NCBI GenBank assembly: GCA_012961055.1 | Contig: DUAA01000290.1 | Span: forward strand, 1 to 9,706 | Origin: Nitrospinaceae bacterium | Lineage (GTDB): Bacteria; Nitrospinota; Nitrospinia; Nitrospinales; VA-1 | DNA: 9,706 nucleotides | Direction of reading: 5' to 3' | Shown: piece after piece, positions 1 to 6,533 of the stretch | Position numbering within the stretch: the first letter of the stretch is position 1 | How the letters are laid out: the number at the start of each line of letters is the position of its first letter | Made by a program: the position numbers and the translations under genes | The notes under the pieces: model-generated | What the model was told of the DNA's origin: nothing | The model's input: only the letters and a program-made list of their open reading frames with translations | Databases searched by the model: none

Positions 1-149
1 TAAGTCAACTGGTCCAAAATACCAGAAACTTTGAGTAGTTTCCTGATGTCTTCCGTCCTTTCTGTTTCAGAAAATACTGGATTTACACATCCCCATAACA
101 GGACAAATACTAATGCGGTTGATATTTTTATCTTGCCAAATAAATCCAT
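1..149 (-). CDS. Partial exported protein, N-terminus only (possibly DUF2059-like)
   Basis: This is the first 49 codons of a minus-strand gene that leaves the window at its left edge. The protein begins MDLFGKIKIS, has a hydrophobic stretch (about residues 9-20, TALVFVLLWGC) and then a PVFS-ETE stretch that would suit signal peptidase I. The LWGC could instead be a poor lipobox, because Trp at -2 is unusual. The first mature residues (TEDIRKLLKVSGILDQLT) resemble the opening of DUF2059-type periplasmic proteins, which start with an 'IRELLELTGA'-like helix; this is a weak recognition from a short piece. A GGGGG tract lies 6-7 bases before the chosen ATG, and an out-of-frame ATG 4 bases upstream hits a stop after 28 codons. 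Function unknown. The partial gene seems real because it joins a good signal sequence to a charged helix. Confidence 0.6.
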   Translation of the reverse strand, partial: MDLFGKIKISTALVFVLLWGCVNPVFSETERTEDIRKLLKVSGILDQLT

Positions 150-192
150 TCATACCCCCAAAAAATAACTGTTCACCTTTGTTTGAAGCTTC

Positions 193-282
193 TTAATTCA
201 AAAATCGTGGCAAAAAAACCGGCATGAGGCCGCTCAAATTCTTCGACAAAGGCATTTTTAAATCATTTTTATATATTGCCAT
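193..282 (-). CDS. Candidate 29-residue small ORF
   Basis: A short minus-strand ORF (starts MAIYKNDLKM, ends VFLPRFLN) sits 43 bp upstream of the exported-protein start, on the same strand. Its support is a GGAG at an 8-base spacing before the ATG, better than that of several large genes here. The peptide is basic, with a hydrophobic second half (GLMPVFLPRFL). I recognise no family. It could be a leader peptide, a small protein or chance, and the 271-bp gap around it contains no other gene. Confidence 0.22.
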   Translation of the reverse strand: MAIYKNDLKMPLSKNLSGLMPVFLPRFLN

Positions 283-420
283 CGATTCGACTCCAAATAA
301 AAGATTATCATGGACAGTAACAGCTGACACTTGATATTTATCGTTTCTTCGCTTGACGAAACCTAACTCAGCAATTAGCCTAGATATTCCCTACCAAAAT
401 ATCTCTATTAAAGTTTAATC

Positions 421-1086
421 ATGAGCTCAGAAAAATCCAGCGCGGAGAACTCAAAAAAAAATCTGCATAAAGCAGATTTCACTGGAGCAAACTTAAAAGA
501 AGCAGACCTGAGTTCGGGTGTACTTATTGAAGCCTGCTTAATAGATGCCGATCTTTCAGAAGCTGACCTTTGTGAAGCTGACATCAGTTCCGCTAATTTT
601 GAGGGCGCTCGACTGCATAGAACCCTTCTATATAGGTCACGTGGGCCAGAAGCCAATTTCACACGGGCTATTCTGACTCAAGCTAATTTGGTCGAGGCAA
701 ATTTTAACTCTGCAAACTTTAATCGTGCGAATCTGAAAGAGTCAAATATTGAAGGAGCCGATTTGAAAAATGTGCAAATGAAAAATGCTGACCTCAGCGA
801 TACAAATATGACAGGGGTTTATTTATCCAATGCAGATCTGTCTGGCGCCGATTTCACCAACTCCGACCTCATTGCCACGGACCTTACGAACTCTAACCTC
901 ACCAATGCAAATTTCAAAAATACTTATATGAACCATGCCAATCTTTCAGGAGCTAATCTCCAGAAAGCGACAAACCTCACGCAGGACCAAATAGAAACCA
1001 CCTTCATCAATAAAGAAACACTTTTACCCAAAAATATTCCCATCGTATGGATTTCAGATTCAGAATATGAATTTGGGGATATATAG
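421..1086 (+). CDS. Pentapeptide-repeat protein
   Basis: A 221-residue protein almost wholly made of A(D/N)(L/F)xx pentapeptide repeats, from about residue 18 to 182. I count about 32 readable repeats. The YRSRGPE stretch near residues 71-77 looks like an interruption but is one degenerate repeat, so the five-residue register is kept throughout. Such repeats fold as a right-handed quadrilateral beta-helix; 32-33 repeats give about eight coils. The C-terminal part, NLTQDQIETTFINKETLLP, matches the cap common in these proteins (LTxxQI..A...ENTxLP). There is no signal peptide or membrane segment, so it is probably cytoplasmic. The family includes gyrase-protecting DNA mimics (Qnr, MfpA) and many proteins of unknown role; nothing here picks between them. 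No good ribosome-binding site precedes the ATG. The gene converges on the nucleotidyltransferase with only 2 bp between the stops and no visible terminator. Confidence 0.93.
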   Translation: MSSEKSSAENSKKNLHKADFTGANLKEADLSSGVLIEACLIDADLSEADLCEADISSANFEGARLHRTLLYRSRGPEANFTRAILTQANLVEANFNSANFNRANLKESNIEGADLKNVQMKNADLSDTNMTGVYLSNADLSGADFTNSDLIATDLTNSNLTNANFKNTYMNHANLSGANLQKATNLTQDQIETTFINKETLLPKNIPIVWISDSEYEFGDI

Positions 1087-1088
1087 TT

Positions 1089-1820
1089 TTATTGGTCTTT
1101 TATTCTTTGCCAAACCTCTTTAGCTCGCTCTAATTGATTGATGTCATCAATTTCAGCCCAATCCAATCCATCCATTAATAGAAAATGGATCGGATGTTCA
1201 TGCGCAATCCGGACAAGACAATCCATGTCGTAACTAAGGTTTGGGCTGGTACCAAACAAAGGCACAGCGGTTTGTATAAGTTTGTCATACAGAAGCTTTG
1301 AGATTCTAGCAATCCCTATATACTCTCCGACAGAATTGTTGATCAGATCTCGGCTTTTTGAAATTAAAGAAACGCGATTGTCAATGGCCTCCACATAAAC
1401 CTCATCCCCTGCGTGAGTGGTTCCCGACAATAAAAGACAGTCGCTGAAAGGAGCATTTATTATTCGAGCAATCTCACCGGGAGCATAAATCAGGTCGGAT
1501 TCTAGCAGAAGAAAATCAGTATCAATATAATTACGGGCACACCAGAGCGAATACATCGTACCTGTGTCAGCAAATTTAGTATTTTCAATAATTCTGATTT
1601 GGGGATATGTCTCCTTCAGGTTCCTATAATACTCACCCTTATGACCGGTCACGATGATGATTTCCTCGATACCGCACGAAATCAAAGCCTTTAATGAATG
1701 CTCAATGATGGGGATATTACCAAGCTGGATGAATCCCTTGGGAATTTTCTCCCCCATTTCTTTCATGCGTGAACCCATTCCCGCAGCAAGAATGACTGCC
1801 TTAGTTATAAATTGACTCAT
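1089..1820 (-). CDS. PntC/LicC-like cytidylyltransferase (NTP-transferase fold)
   Basis: A 243-residue single-domain nucleotidyltransferase. The signature loop LAAGMGSRM is at residues 11-19 with the PKGF lysine at 28. Then come ADTGTMYSLW (84-93), LLLESDLIY (104-112, the Asp expected to bind metal), GDEVYVE (138-144), GEYIGIARIS (165-174) and WAEIDD (221-226). This set fits the choline-phosphate/2-aminoethylphosphonate cytidylyltransferases (LicC, PntC) better than glucose-1-phosphate enzymes. The TGxMYSL, LLLESDLIY and WAEIDD run is what I remember of PntC, which makes CMP-aminoethylphosphonate to decorate surface lipids or glycans. The substrate is an inference: no phosphoenolpyruvate mutase or transaminase is in the window. 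It starts 12 bp after the antiporter stop and is probably co-transcribed with it. The ribosome-binding site is weak, so translation may be coupled. Confidence 0.8.
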   Translation of the reverse strand: MSQFITKAVILAAGMGSRMKEMGEKIPKGFIQLGNIPIIEHSLKALISCGIEEIIIVTGHKGEYYRNLKETYPQIRIIENTKFADTGTMYSLWCARNYIDTDFLLLESDLIYAPGEIARIINAPFSDCLLLSGTTHAGDEVYVEAIDNRVSLISKSRDLINNSVGEYIGIARISKLLYDKLIQTAVPLFGTSPNLSYDMDCLVRIAHEHPIHFLLMDGLDWAEIDDINQLERAKEVWQRIKDQ

Positions 1821-1832
1821 TAGGTTTTATGA

Positions 1833-3827
1833 TTAAACTTCATCCCTCTTTTGAATTGAACACACACCCGATTCTAAATAAGTGATAGACCGGTCCAACT
1901 GAATATGGCTGCCGAAAAGAATAAGAATATCCCCGGGCAAGACGATAAATTCCGGACCCGGATTAGGATGAGGTTGGTTTTTTCGCACCACTGCAATGAT
2001 TACCGCTCCCATTCGAGCAGTGACATCAATCTCCTCGACCATTCTTTCACATGCCCAACTACTTTCCATAACCAGATACGACTCAGTGAGTGTGGCCGTG
2101 AGGTAGGTCGAAAACTTTTTAAGGTTCTCAGAGTTTAAAGACAAGCCACGGAACATACTATATCCCTCAAGTCGAATCAACTCTACCTGTTGCTCGATAA
2201 TATTATTTGGAATACGGTAATCCCGCAATACCCGCGAAAAAATTTCAATGGAAGTTTCAAACTCCTCTGGAATCACCTCATCCGCACCTGCATTTTTTAG
2301 CTCTCCTACCTGGGCAGTTAATCTTGTCCGAACCATGATCTTGATTTTAGGGTTTATTTTCCGGGCAAGGCACACGGCTTTTTCCATCACAAAGTAATCA
2401 GGAATCGAAAATACAATCATCCGTGCATCATGCAAGCCCACCCTATACAAAATTTCTTCTTGGGTACAATCACCATAGTTGGCTTTAACTCCTTCGGTTA
2501 AGGCCCGCTTCACCTGCTCCCCATCCTGGTCAAGAACCAAAAAAGGAATATTTGTTTCGAGGAGCACCTGTGCAAGAGTTCGACCCCCAAGTCCATATCC
2601 TACAATGATGACATGCCCCTTAAGCTCTGAGACCTGTTTCTGATACGAATCATTTTTTCCTGACTTCCACGAAAATATTTTGATAGAAAGTGCTGTCGAT
2701 ACCTGGATCAACAGGGGAGCAACAAGCATGGAAAGAATCGAAATGATGAGGAAAATCTGATATTGATGCGGATTAAACAACCCAAGATCCAGTGTCATGG
2801 CGGCGAGAATCAAGGAAAATTCCCCGACTTGCGCCAATCGCATCCCCACCACAAAAGATATCCTCAAAGGCACTCGGACCAATAGACAGGCGAGGCCTGC
2901 AAGACCTGCTTTAAGCAGTATAACCATTCCTGAAAGCGCCAAACAGGTCCAAACAGAATCCACAAATACCTGTGTTTGCAATAGCATGCCAACAGATATA
3001 AAGAAAATACTACTGAAATAATCCCGCAAGGGAAGAATATCTAGAATAATCTGGTGATTGTACTCAGACTCCGAAATGATCATCCCTGCAATTAAAGCGC
3101 CCATTGCCAAAGTCAAACCCAATTTTTGCGATGCCCAACCTGTAGCAAGAATGATAAAAAGAACGGATAACGTTAGGTGCTCTTTATTACCAACACGAGC
3201 AACCCAAACCAAGGCTTTGGGAACGATCAATCGGGATAGAAAAAATATCGCCACCACAGCGGTCAAAGACTTCGCCATTGCAAAAATAAAATCCGTGGCG
3301 GATGCAACCTCTGACTGCACAAGAAGAGGCAAAAGAAGCATGATGGGGACCACACATAGATCCTGAAAAAGGAGAGTACCTATGCAAAGCTTTCCGTGCA
3401 GGGTATCTATTTCGGCACGATCAGTAATCATTTTCATGACGATTGCAGTACTACTCAACGCAACAATCAATCCCAAAGCGATGCTGTGATTTTGGTGAAA
3501 TCCCACCTGAATGAAAATAAACCAGAAACAAATAGTAGTCAGCCCCAATTGCAAACTACCAACGCCTATAATAGAGGCTAAATTTTTGAGAAGGCGTCCA
3601 AGAGAAAACTCCAAGCCAATCACAAATAAAAGTAGGATCACCCCTATTTCAGCCAGTTCCTTAACCGAAGGAATATCAGAGATAAGTTGCAATCCATGCG
3701 GCCCAATTATTACCCCAGCAATGAAATAACCCATGACTGAGGGCAGTTTTATTTTATGGAAGAGCAGGTTGATAGGAAGGGAAACCAGAAGCAGTATAGC
3801 TAAATCTTCAATCAAATGGACCATCAT
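1833..3827 (-). CDS. CPA2 cation:proton antiporter with TrkA-N and TrkA-C (KefB/YbaL type)
   Basis: A 664-residue inner-membrane protein of the monovalent cation:proton antiporter-2 family, likely exchanging K+ or Na+ for H+. Residues 1-385 are a multi-spanning Na+/H+-exchanger domain, with landmarks GYFIAGVIIGPHGL (33-46), GVILLLFVIGLEF (62-74), ALSSTAIV (123-130) and LLFQDLCVVP (152-161, with the Gln-Asp pair of this family). A Rossmann TrkA-N domain follows (about 403-520), with the nucleotide-binding GYGLGG at 410-415 and an Asp after the second strand (433). A TrkA-C domain closes the protein (about 545-652, ending LPGDILILFG). The length and order match YbaL/KefB proteins; gating by nucleotide or glutathione adducts is known for Kef but not shown here. 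An AGG 7 bases before the first ATG is a plausible ribosome-binding site. It is the first gene of a pair with the cytidylyltransferase. Confidence 0.93.
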   Translation of the reverse strand: MMVHLIEDLAILLLVSLPINLLFHKIKLPSVMGYFIAGVIIGPHGLQLISDIPSVKELAEIGVILLLFVIGLEFSLGRLLKNLASIIGVGSLQLGLTTICFWFIFIQVGFHQNHSIALGLIVALSSTAIVMKMITDRAEIDTLHGKLCIGTLLFQDLCVVPIMLLLPLLVQSEVASATDFIFAMAKSLTAVVAIFFLSRLIVPKALVWVARVGNKEHLTLSVLFIILATGWASQKLGLTLAMGALIAGMIISESEYNHQIILDILPLRDYFSSIFFISVGMLLQTQVFVDSVWTCLALSGMVILLKAGLAGLACLLVRVPLRISFVVGMRLAQVGEFSLILAAMTLDLGLFNPHQYQIFLIISILSMLVAPLLIQVSTALSIKIFSWKSGKNDSYQKQVSELKGHVIIVGYGLGGRTLAQVLLETNIPFLVLDQDGEQVKRALTEGVKANYGDCTQEEILYRVGLHDARMIVFSIPDYFVMEKAVCLARKINPKIKIMVRTRLTAQVGELKNAGADEVIPEEFETSIEIFSRVLRDYRIPNNIIEQQVELIRLEGYSMFRGLSLNSENLKKFSTYLTATLTESYLVMESSWACERMVEEIDVTARMGAVIIAVVRKNQPHPNPGPEFIVLPGDILILFGSHIQLDRSITYLESGVCSIQKRDEV

Positions 3828-3847
3828 AGTATCGCCTGAATAGAATA

Positions 3848-3897
3848 GAGACTTCTAAGTGAAGCATGAAGTCCAGCAAAGGGAGGATTGAAGTCTC
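3848..3897. repeat. Inverted repeats in the antiporter leader
   Basis: In the 101-bp gap upstream of the antiporter, GAGACTTC (3848-3855) is repeated as its perfect reverse complement GAAGTCTC (3890-3897). A further GAAGTC copy lies at 3868-3873, and GGGAG/CTCCC arms are at 3881-3885 and 3895-3899. The minus-strand transcript could therefore fold in two mutually exclusive ways ahead of the antiporter start. It could be an operator or leader structure; I match it to no known riboswitch. Confidence 0.35.
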
Positions 3898-3928
3898 CCA
3901 AAAAAGGCTTATGAATTACTTTTCTTCC

Positions 3929-4159
3929 TCACTCTTTAGCGAAACGAAGAGCAAGAGCAAAATCCTCTAACCCATCTTTTTCTGCTATGGCTGCAATATC
4001 CGAAAATGTGTCATGTCTGTCAATGGACTGAGCTGTCATTGAAGAATCATTCAGGTTTTCCCGAAACTTGGTCACCAGATCCTCAAGAAGATACCGAAAT
4101 CCTCCCTGGTCCAAGGCGCGCTCAATATTTCCCCAAAATTTAGCTACCGGGTCTATCAT
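3929..4159 (-). CDS. Unknown 76-residue protein
   Basis: A small soluble protein starting MIDPVAKFWG and ending ALALRFAKE. I chose the ATG at 4159 because GGGGGA stands 7 bases before it; an in-frame TTG six codons upstream would swallow that ribosome-binding site. The sequence looks helical and is rich in charged residues (segments IERALDQGGFRYLLEDLVTKF and AAIAEKDGLEDFALALRF), with no membrane segment, no cysteines and no motif I recognise. It lies 101 bp upstream of the antiporter on the same strand, with inverted repeats in between, so whether they share a transcript is open. The good ribosome-binding site and natural composition make it a likely real gene, but I can assign no function. 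Confidence 0.6.
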   Translation of the reverse strand: MIDPVAKFWGNIERALDQGGFRYLLEDLVTKFRENLNDSSMTAQSIDRHDTFSDIAAIAEKDGLEDFALALRFAKE

Positions 4160-4235
4160 GATCCAATCCCCCTTCAAAGATGGTTGATATATAAACTTTT
4201 TTAGGAGAAAAAATCTACAACCAGCCTATCAGTAA

Positions 4236-4349
4236 CTAACAAGGAACCTTTAGCCTAAATAGGCCTAATGAGGGATTTAAAATGCATTTAAGGTTATGTC
4301 CCAAATATCCAAGACAAACCAACCCCCAAAAAAGTGCCAAAAACTCCAC
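4236..4349 (-). CDS. Candidate 37-residue membrane peptide (GTG start)
   Basis: A minus-strand ORF with a GTG start, reading (M)EFLALFWGLVCLGYLGHN and ending GLFRLKVPC. It has one hydrophobic segment (about residues 3-16) followed by a basic tail, a sensible layout for a small single-span membrane protein. It lies 76 bp upstream of the 76-residue gene on the same strand. Against it, there is no Shine-Dalgarno sequence before the GTG, and AT-rich DNA easily gives hydrophobic reading frames. Confidence 0.2.
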   Translation of the reverse strand: MEFLALFWGLVCLGYLGHNLKCILNPSLGLFRLKVPC

Positions 4350-4574
4350 TTGAATTTATATGAATAAAATAACTATATATAAATCAATATGTTTTGTCAA
4401 TTTTTATTAAAATAATTTTCGCTGAATTTGGCTTAAAACAGAATAAAGCCTTATTTATAATGAAGTTATGATGAAATATATTTTCTTTCACAATAAATTC
4501 ATAAAACCCATAACTTATTGACTTGTCTATAGTTATTTTAAATAGGCCATAGAGTTGAAGATTAAAAGTTAGTT

Positions 4575-4590
4575 TAGTCTAGACTATAAT
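4575..4590 (+). promoter_or_regulatory. Palindrome TAGTCTAGACTA overlapping a TATAAT box
   Basis: A perfect 12-bp palindrome (4575-4586) runs into an exact TATAAT at 4585-4590. No good -35 box stands 16-18 bases upstream. If used on the plus strand, the start of transcription would fall almost on the ATG of the 23-codon ORF at 4598. It could be a repressor site on a promoter, or chance in AT-rich DNA. Confidence 0.3.
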
Positions 4591-4651
4591 ATTGGGAATG
4601 AAGTCCGGCAGGACAAATCCTTTACAGGCTCAATATTTTAGGAGTTTTTTT
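4588..4651 (+). other. Foldable segment followed by seven T
   Basis: AATATTG (4588-4594) pairs perfectly with CAATATT (4631-4637). Inside, GTCC-GGCA-GGAC (from about 4603) makes a four-pair hairpin, and GGA/TCC can pair around it. A run of seven T follows at about 4645-4651. As plus-strand RNA it could be a small structured RNA or a terminator-like element, but the T run is separated from the outer stem by several bases, so it is not a textbook terminator. Confidence 0.25.
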
Positions 4652-4738
4652 CGGTTTTATAAGGCGTAAAATAAGGCAAATGTGAGGATTTAGACTCGGA
4701 GTGCCAGTCCGAAACTAGCAAGCTGTAAAATTTTTTGA

Positions 4739-5107
4739 CTATTCAAAATAGCTAGCTCCACAACCTTCCATTTCACAGATTTCCACTCGTTTTACGCGAA
4801 TACCAGAGGTATTGACCTTTTTCTTAAGCTTTAGGAATAACCAACGGGCAATGTTCTCTGCCGAAGGATTTTGTTCATCAAATGGAGGTACCTCGTTGAT
4901 ATTCTGATAATCCAATGCACCTAGAATCTCTTCCACATACTGTTTCAACTGCACAAAATCAATACCAACTCCTATTGCATCCAGGCCGTCGGCCTCAACC
5001 ATGACCTGAGCTGACCAGTTATGCCCGTGAAGGTTTTCGTATTTACCGTCACATAACCTCAACCGGTGAGCAGCAGAGAACCCAGTTTTAATATTTACTT
5101 CATACAT
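4739..5107 (-). CDS. 6-pyruvoyl/6-carboxytetrahydropterin synthase family protein (QueD-like), altered active site
   Basis: A 122-residue single-domain protein of the PTPS/QueD family, which turns 7,8-dihydroneopterin triphosphate into carboxytetrahydropterin (queuosine route) or related pterins. The zinc ligands are present: His14 in FSAAHRL, and His27 and His29 in LHGHNW. PSAEN (81-85) and the C-terminal catalytic Glu in VEICEMEG (E112) are also kept. The usual C-x3-H-G-H cysteine is replaced by Tyr23 (YENLHGH), though Glu24 next to it remains, and Tyr67 stands where LDH normally has the catalytic His (LDYQNINE). A stray Cys19 lies four residues before Tyr23. This recalls PTPS-III-type enzymes, in which Glu replaces Cys and which feed folate synthesis, so queuosine should not be assumed. 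GGAG at a 7-base spacing fixes the start. It lies 76 bp downstream of bioA, on the same strand. Confidence 0.88.
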   Translation of the reverse strand: MYEVNIKTGFSAAHRLRLCDGKYENLHGHNWSAQVMVEADGLDAIGVGIDFVQLKQYVEEILGALDYQNINEVPPFDEQNPSAENIARWLFLKLKKKVNTSGIRVKRVEICEMEGCGASYFE

Positions 5108-5169
5108 ATTTTATCTCCAAATTAGAAGTTTTGAATACACCTCTAGTTACATATTGCAAGAGAGATTAC

Positions 5170-5193
5170 AAATCATCCTAGGCCTAATGATTT
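5170..5193. repeat. Stem-loop across the bioA stop codon
   Basis: AAATCAT (5170-5176) and ATGATTT (5187-5193) are perfect 7-bp inverted arms around a 10-base loop containing the palindrome TAGGCCTA. The structure spans the end of bioA. No T tract follows on the minus strand, so it is not an intrinsic terminator; it may be a 3' processing or stability element, or chance. Confidence 0.3.
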
Positions 5194-6521
5194 AATACGG
5201 CATTCATGCATTCATGTGCAGTATTCAGCATGGTAGCTATCTCTGCTTCGGTGATGATCAGAGGGGGTATAAAATACACCACGTCCCCCAAGGGACGCAT
5301 AAAAAGTCCCCGTTTCAATCCCTCAAGAAAAATATGGTAACCCACTCGTTTTTCCGAAGAAAAGCACTCCTTATTCTTTTTCACCAACTCAAATGCAGAA
5401 ATCATACCTATCTGCCGGAACTCTCCATTCAACCCATCAAATTGTTTTCCGCATTCCTTTAGAGCTGCGATTTTAGGTTGTAGCGTATTCAAAAATTGGT
5501 TTTCTGTTAACAGAGACAAGGTTTCGTTGGCCACAGCACAGGCCAAAGGATTTGCTGAATAACTATGACTATGGATAAATAATTTTTGATGTTTTCCATA
5601 GAAGGCTGAATAAATTTCATCCGAGGTTAAAGTGGCTGCCAGGGGAAGATAACCGGAGGTGATGCCCTTGGACAAGCACAAAAATGTAGGCCGTAAGTCG
5701 TGCTCCCCGCATACAAAAAGTGAGCCGGTGCGCCCAAACGCCACCGCGATTTCATCAAATATCATATGTATACCGAGAGATTCGCAGGCCGATTGAAGCT
5801 TGATCAAATAAACTGGCGGATACATCTTCATTCCCGCCGCTCCTTGGACTAAAGGCTCTATAATCACCCCAGCAAGGGTATCGGAGTTGTCGCTCAGGGC
5901 CTTCTCCATAGGTTCAAAACATTCGGCATTACAGGTTTCGCGCTGCAGTCCATAAGGACAACGAAAACAATCTGGCCCCTGCACCGGTAAATGGTCAGCA
6001 AGAACCTTTTCAAATTTTTTCCTGAAAATATCCAGCCCACATACAGAAAGGGCACCCAAGGTCTCACCGTGATATCCTCCCTTGAGGTAGGCGTATCGAA
6101 TCTTTTGATTTTCTCCTTTCTCCTGCCAATATTGCAGGCTCATTTTAAGAGCCACCTCCACCGCTGTCGAACCATTATCAGAAAAAAAAACTTTATCAAG
6201 GCCAACGGGAGACAATCTCACCAGGGAATCGGCTAAATCTATAGCGGGCTGATGGGTGATACCGGCAAACATCACATGCGCCATTTTTTTCAACTGCTGG
6301 GTAAGAGCAGAGTTCAGCCTGGGATGATTGTGTCCAAACAGGTTGACCCACCATGAGGCGATAACATCCATATACCGATTCCCTTGACGGTCAAAAAGAT
6401 AGATACCCTTCGCCCTCTCTACTAATAATGGGGGAGTTGTTTCATAATCCTTATGTTGTGAGCAAGGGTGCCAAACACGATGTAAGTCACGCACAAGATC
6501 CGATTTATTTTCAGGAATCAT
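5184..6521 (-). CDS. bioA: Adenosylmethionine-8-amino-7-oxononanoate aminotransferase
   Basis: A 445-residue class III PLP aminotransferase that makes 7,8-diaminopelargonate (DAPA) from KAPA in biotin synthesis, in the cytoplasm. Residue numbers are from the ATG chosen here: WHPCSQ (17-22), SWW (56-58, the substrate-site aromatic pair of BioA), DNGSTAVE (115-122, PLP phosphate loop), GGYHGET (148-154), DEIAVAFGRTG (256-266, Asp256 pairing with the PLP ring nitrogen), Lys285 in LSKG as the Schiff-base lysine, and HSHSYSANPLAC (317-328). Four cysteines at 185, 188, 197 and 201 form a CxxC...CxxxC cluster that could bind metal. I place the start at 6521, not at an in-frame TTG four codons earlier, because GGAG lies 6 bases before this ATG and the TTG codon is next to the preceding stop. 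It begins 12 bp after the thiO stop. No other bio gene is in the window. Confidence 0.95.
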   Translation of the reverse strand: MIPENKSDLVRDLHRVWHPCSQHKDYETTPPLLVERAKGIYLFDRQGNRYMDVIASWWVNLFGHNHPRLNSALTQQLKKMAHVMFAGITHQPAIDLADSLVRLSPVGLDKVFFSDNGSTAVEVALKMSLQYWQEKGENQKIRYAYLKGGYHGETLGALSVCGLDIFRKKFEKVLADHLPVQGPDCFRCPYGLQRETCNAECFEPMEKALSDNSDTLAGVIIEPLVQGAAGMKMYPPVYLIKLQSACESLGIHMIFDEIAVAFGRTGSLFVCGEHDLRPTFLCLSKGITSGYLPLAATLTSDEIYSAFYGKHQKLFIHSHSYSANPLACAVANETLSLLTENQFLNTLQPKIAALKECGKQFDGLNGEFRQIGMISAFELVKKNKECFSSEKRVGYHIFLEGLKRGLFMRPLGDVVYFIPPLIITEAEIATMLNTAHECMNAVLNH

Positions 6522-6533
6522 GGAAAACTCCAA

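Larger units (their letters stand above)
4160..4738. other. AT-rich intergenic region without a clear gene
   Basis: About 580 bp between the unknown small gene and the queD-like gene, both on the minus strand. It has many A and T runs and no long ORF on either strand. It holds two small ORFs (4236-4349 minus, 4598-4669 plus), a 12-bp palindrome touching a TATAAT box (4575-4590), a foldable segment (4588-4637) followed by a run of seven T, and a short stem with arms TCGGA/TCCGA near 4692-4713. No tRNA-like T-arm or known riboswitch core was seen. Confidence 0.6.

Noticed and set aside
353..386. Promoter TTGACG / TAGATA for the pentapeptide gene
   Set aside because: The spacer is 22 bases, too long for a sigma-70 promoter, and no better -10 lies at 16-18 bases.
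408..662. 84-codon ORF antisense to the pentapeptide gene
   Set aside because: It mirrors the repeat structure of the plus-strand gene (Ser/Ala-rich periodic text) and has no independent support.
4318..4342. Possible sigma-54 promoter (TTGGCAC on the minus strand)
   Set aside because: The -24-like half is present, but the -12 half lacks the needed GC at the right distance (GG in a G run instead).
4260..5190. 12-bp direct repeat TAGGCCTAATGA at 4260-4271 and 5179-5190, perhaps att sites
   Set aside because: A few chance 12-mer matches are expected in 10 kb, there is no integrase, and the second copy lies in the bioA end hairpin.
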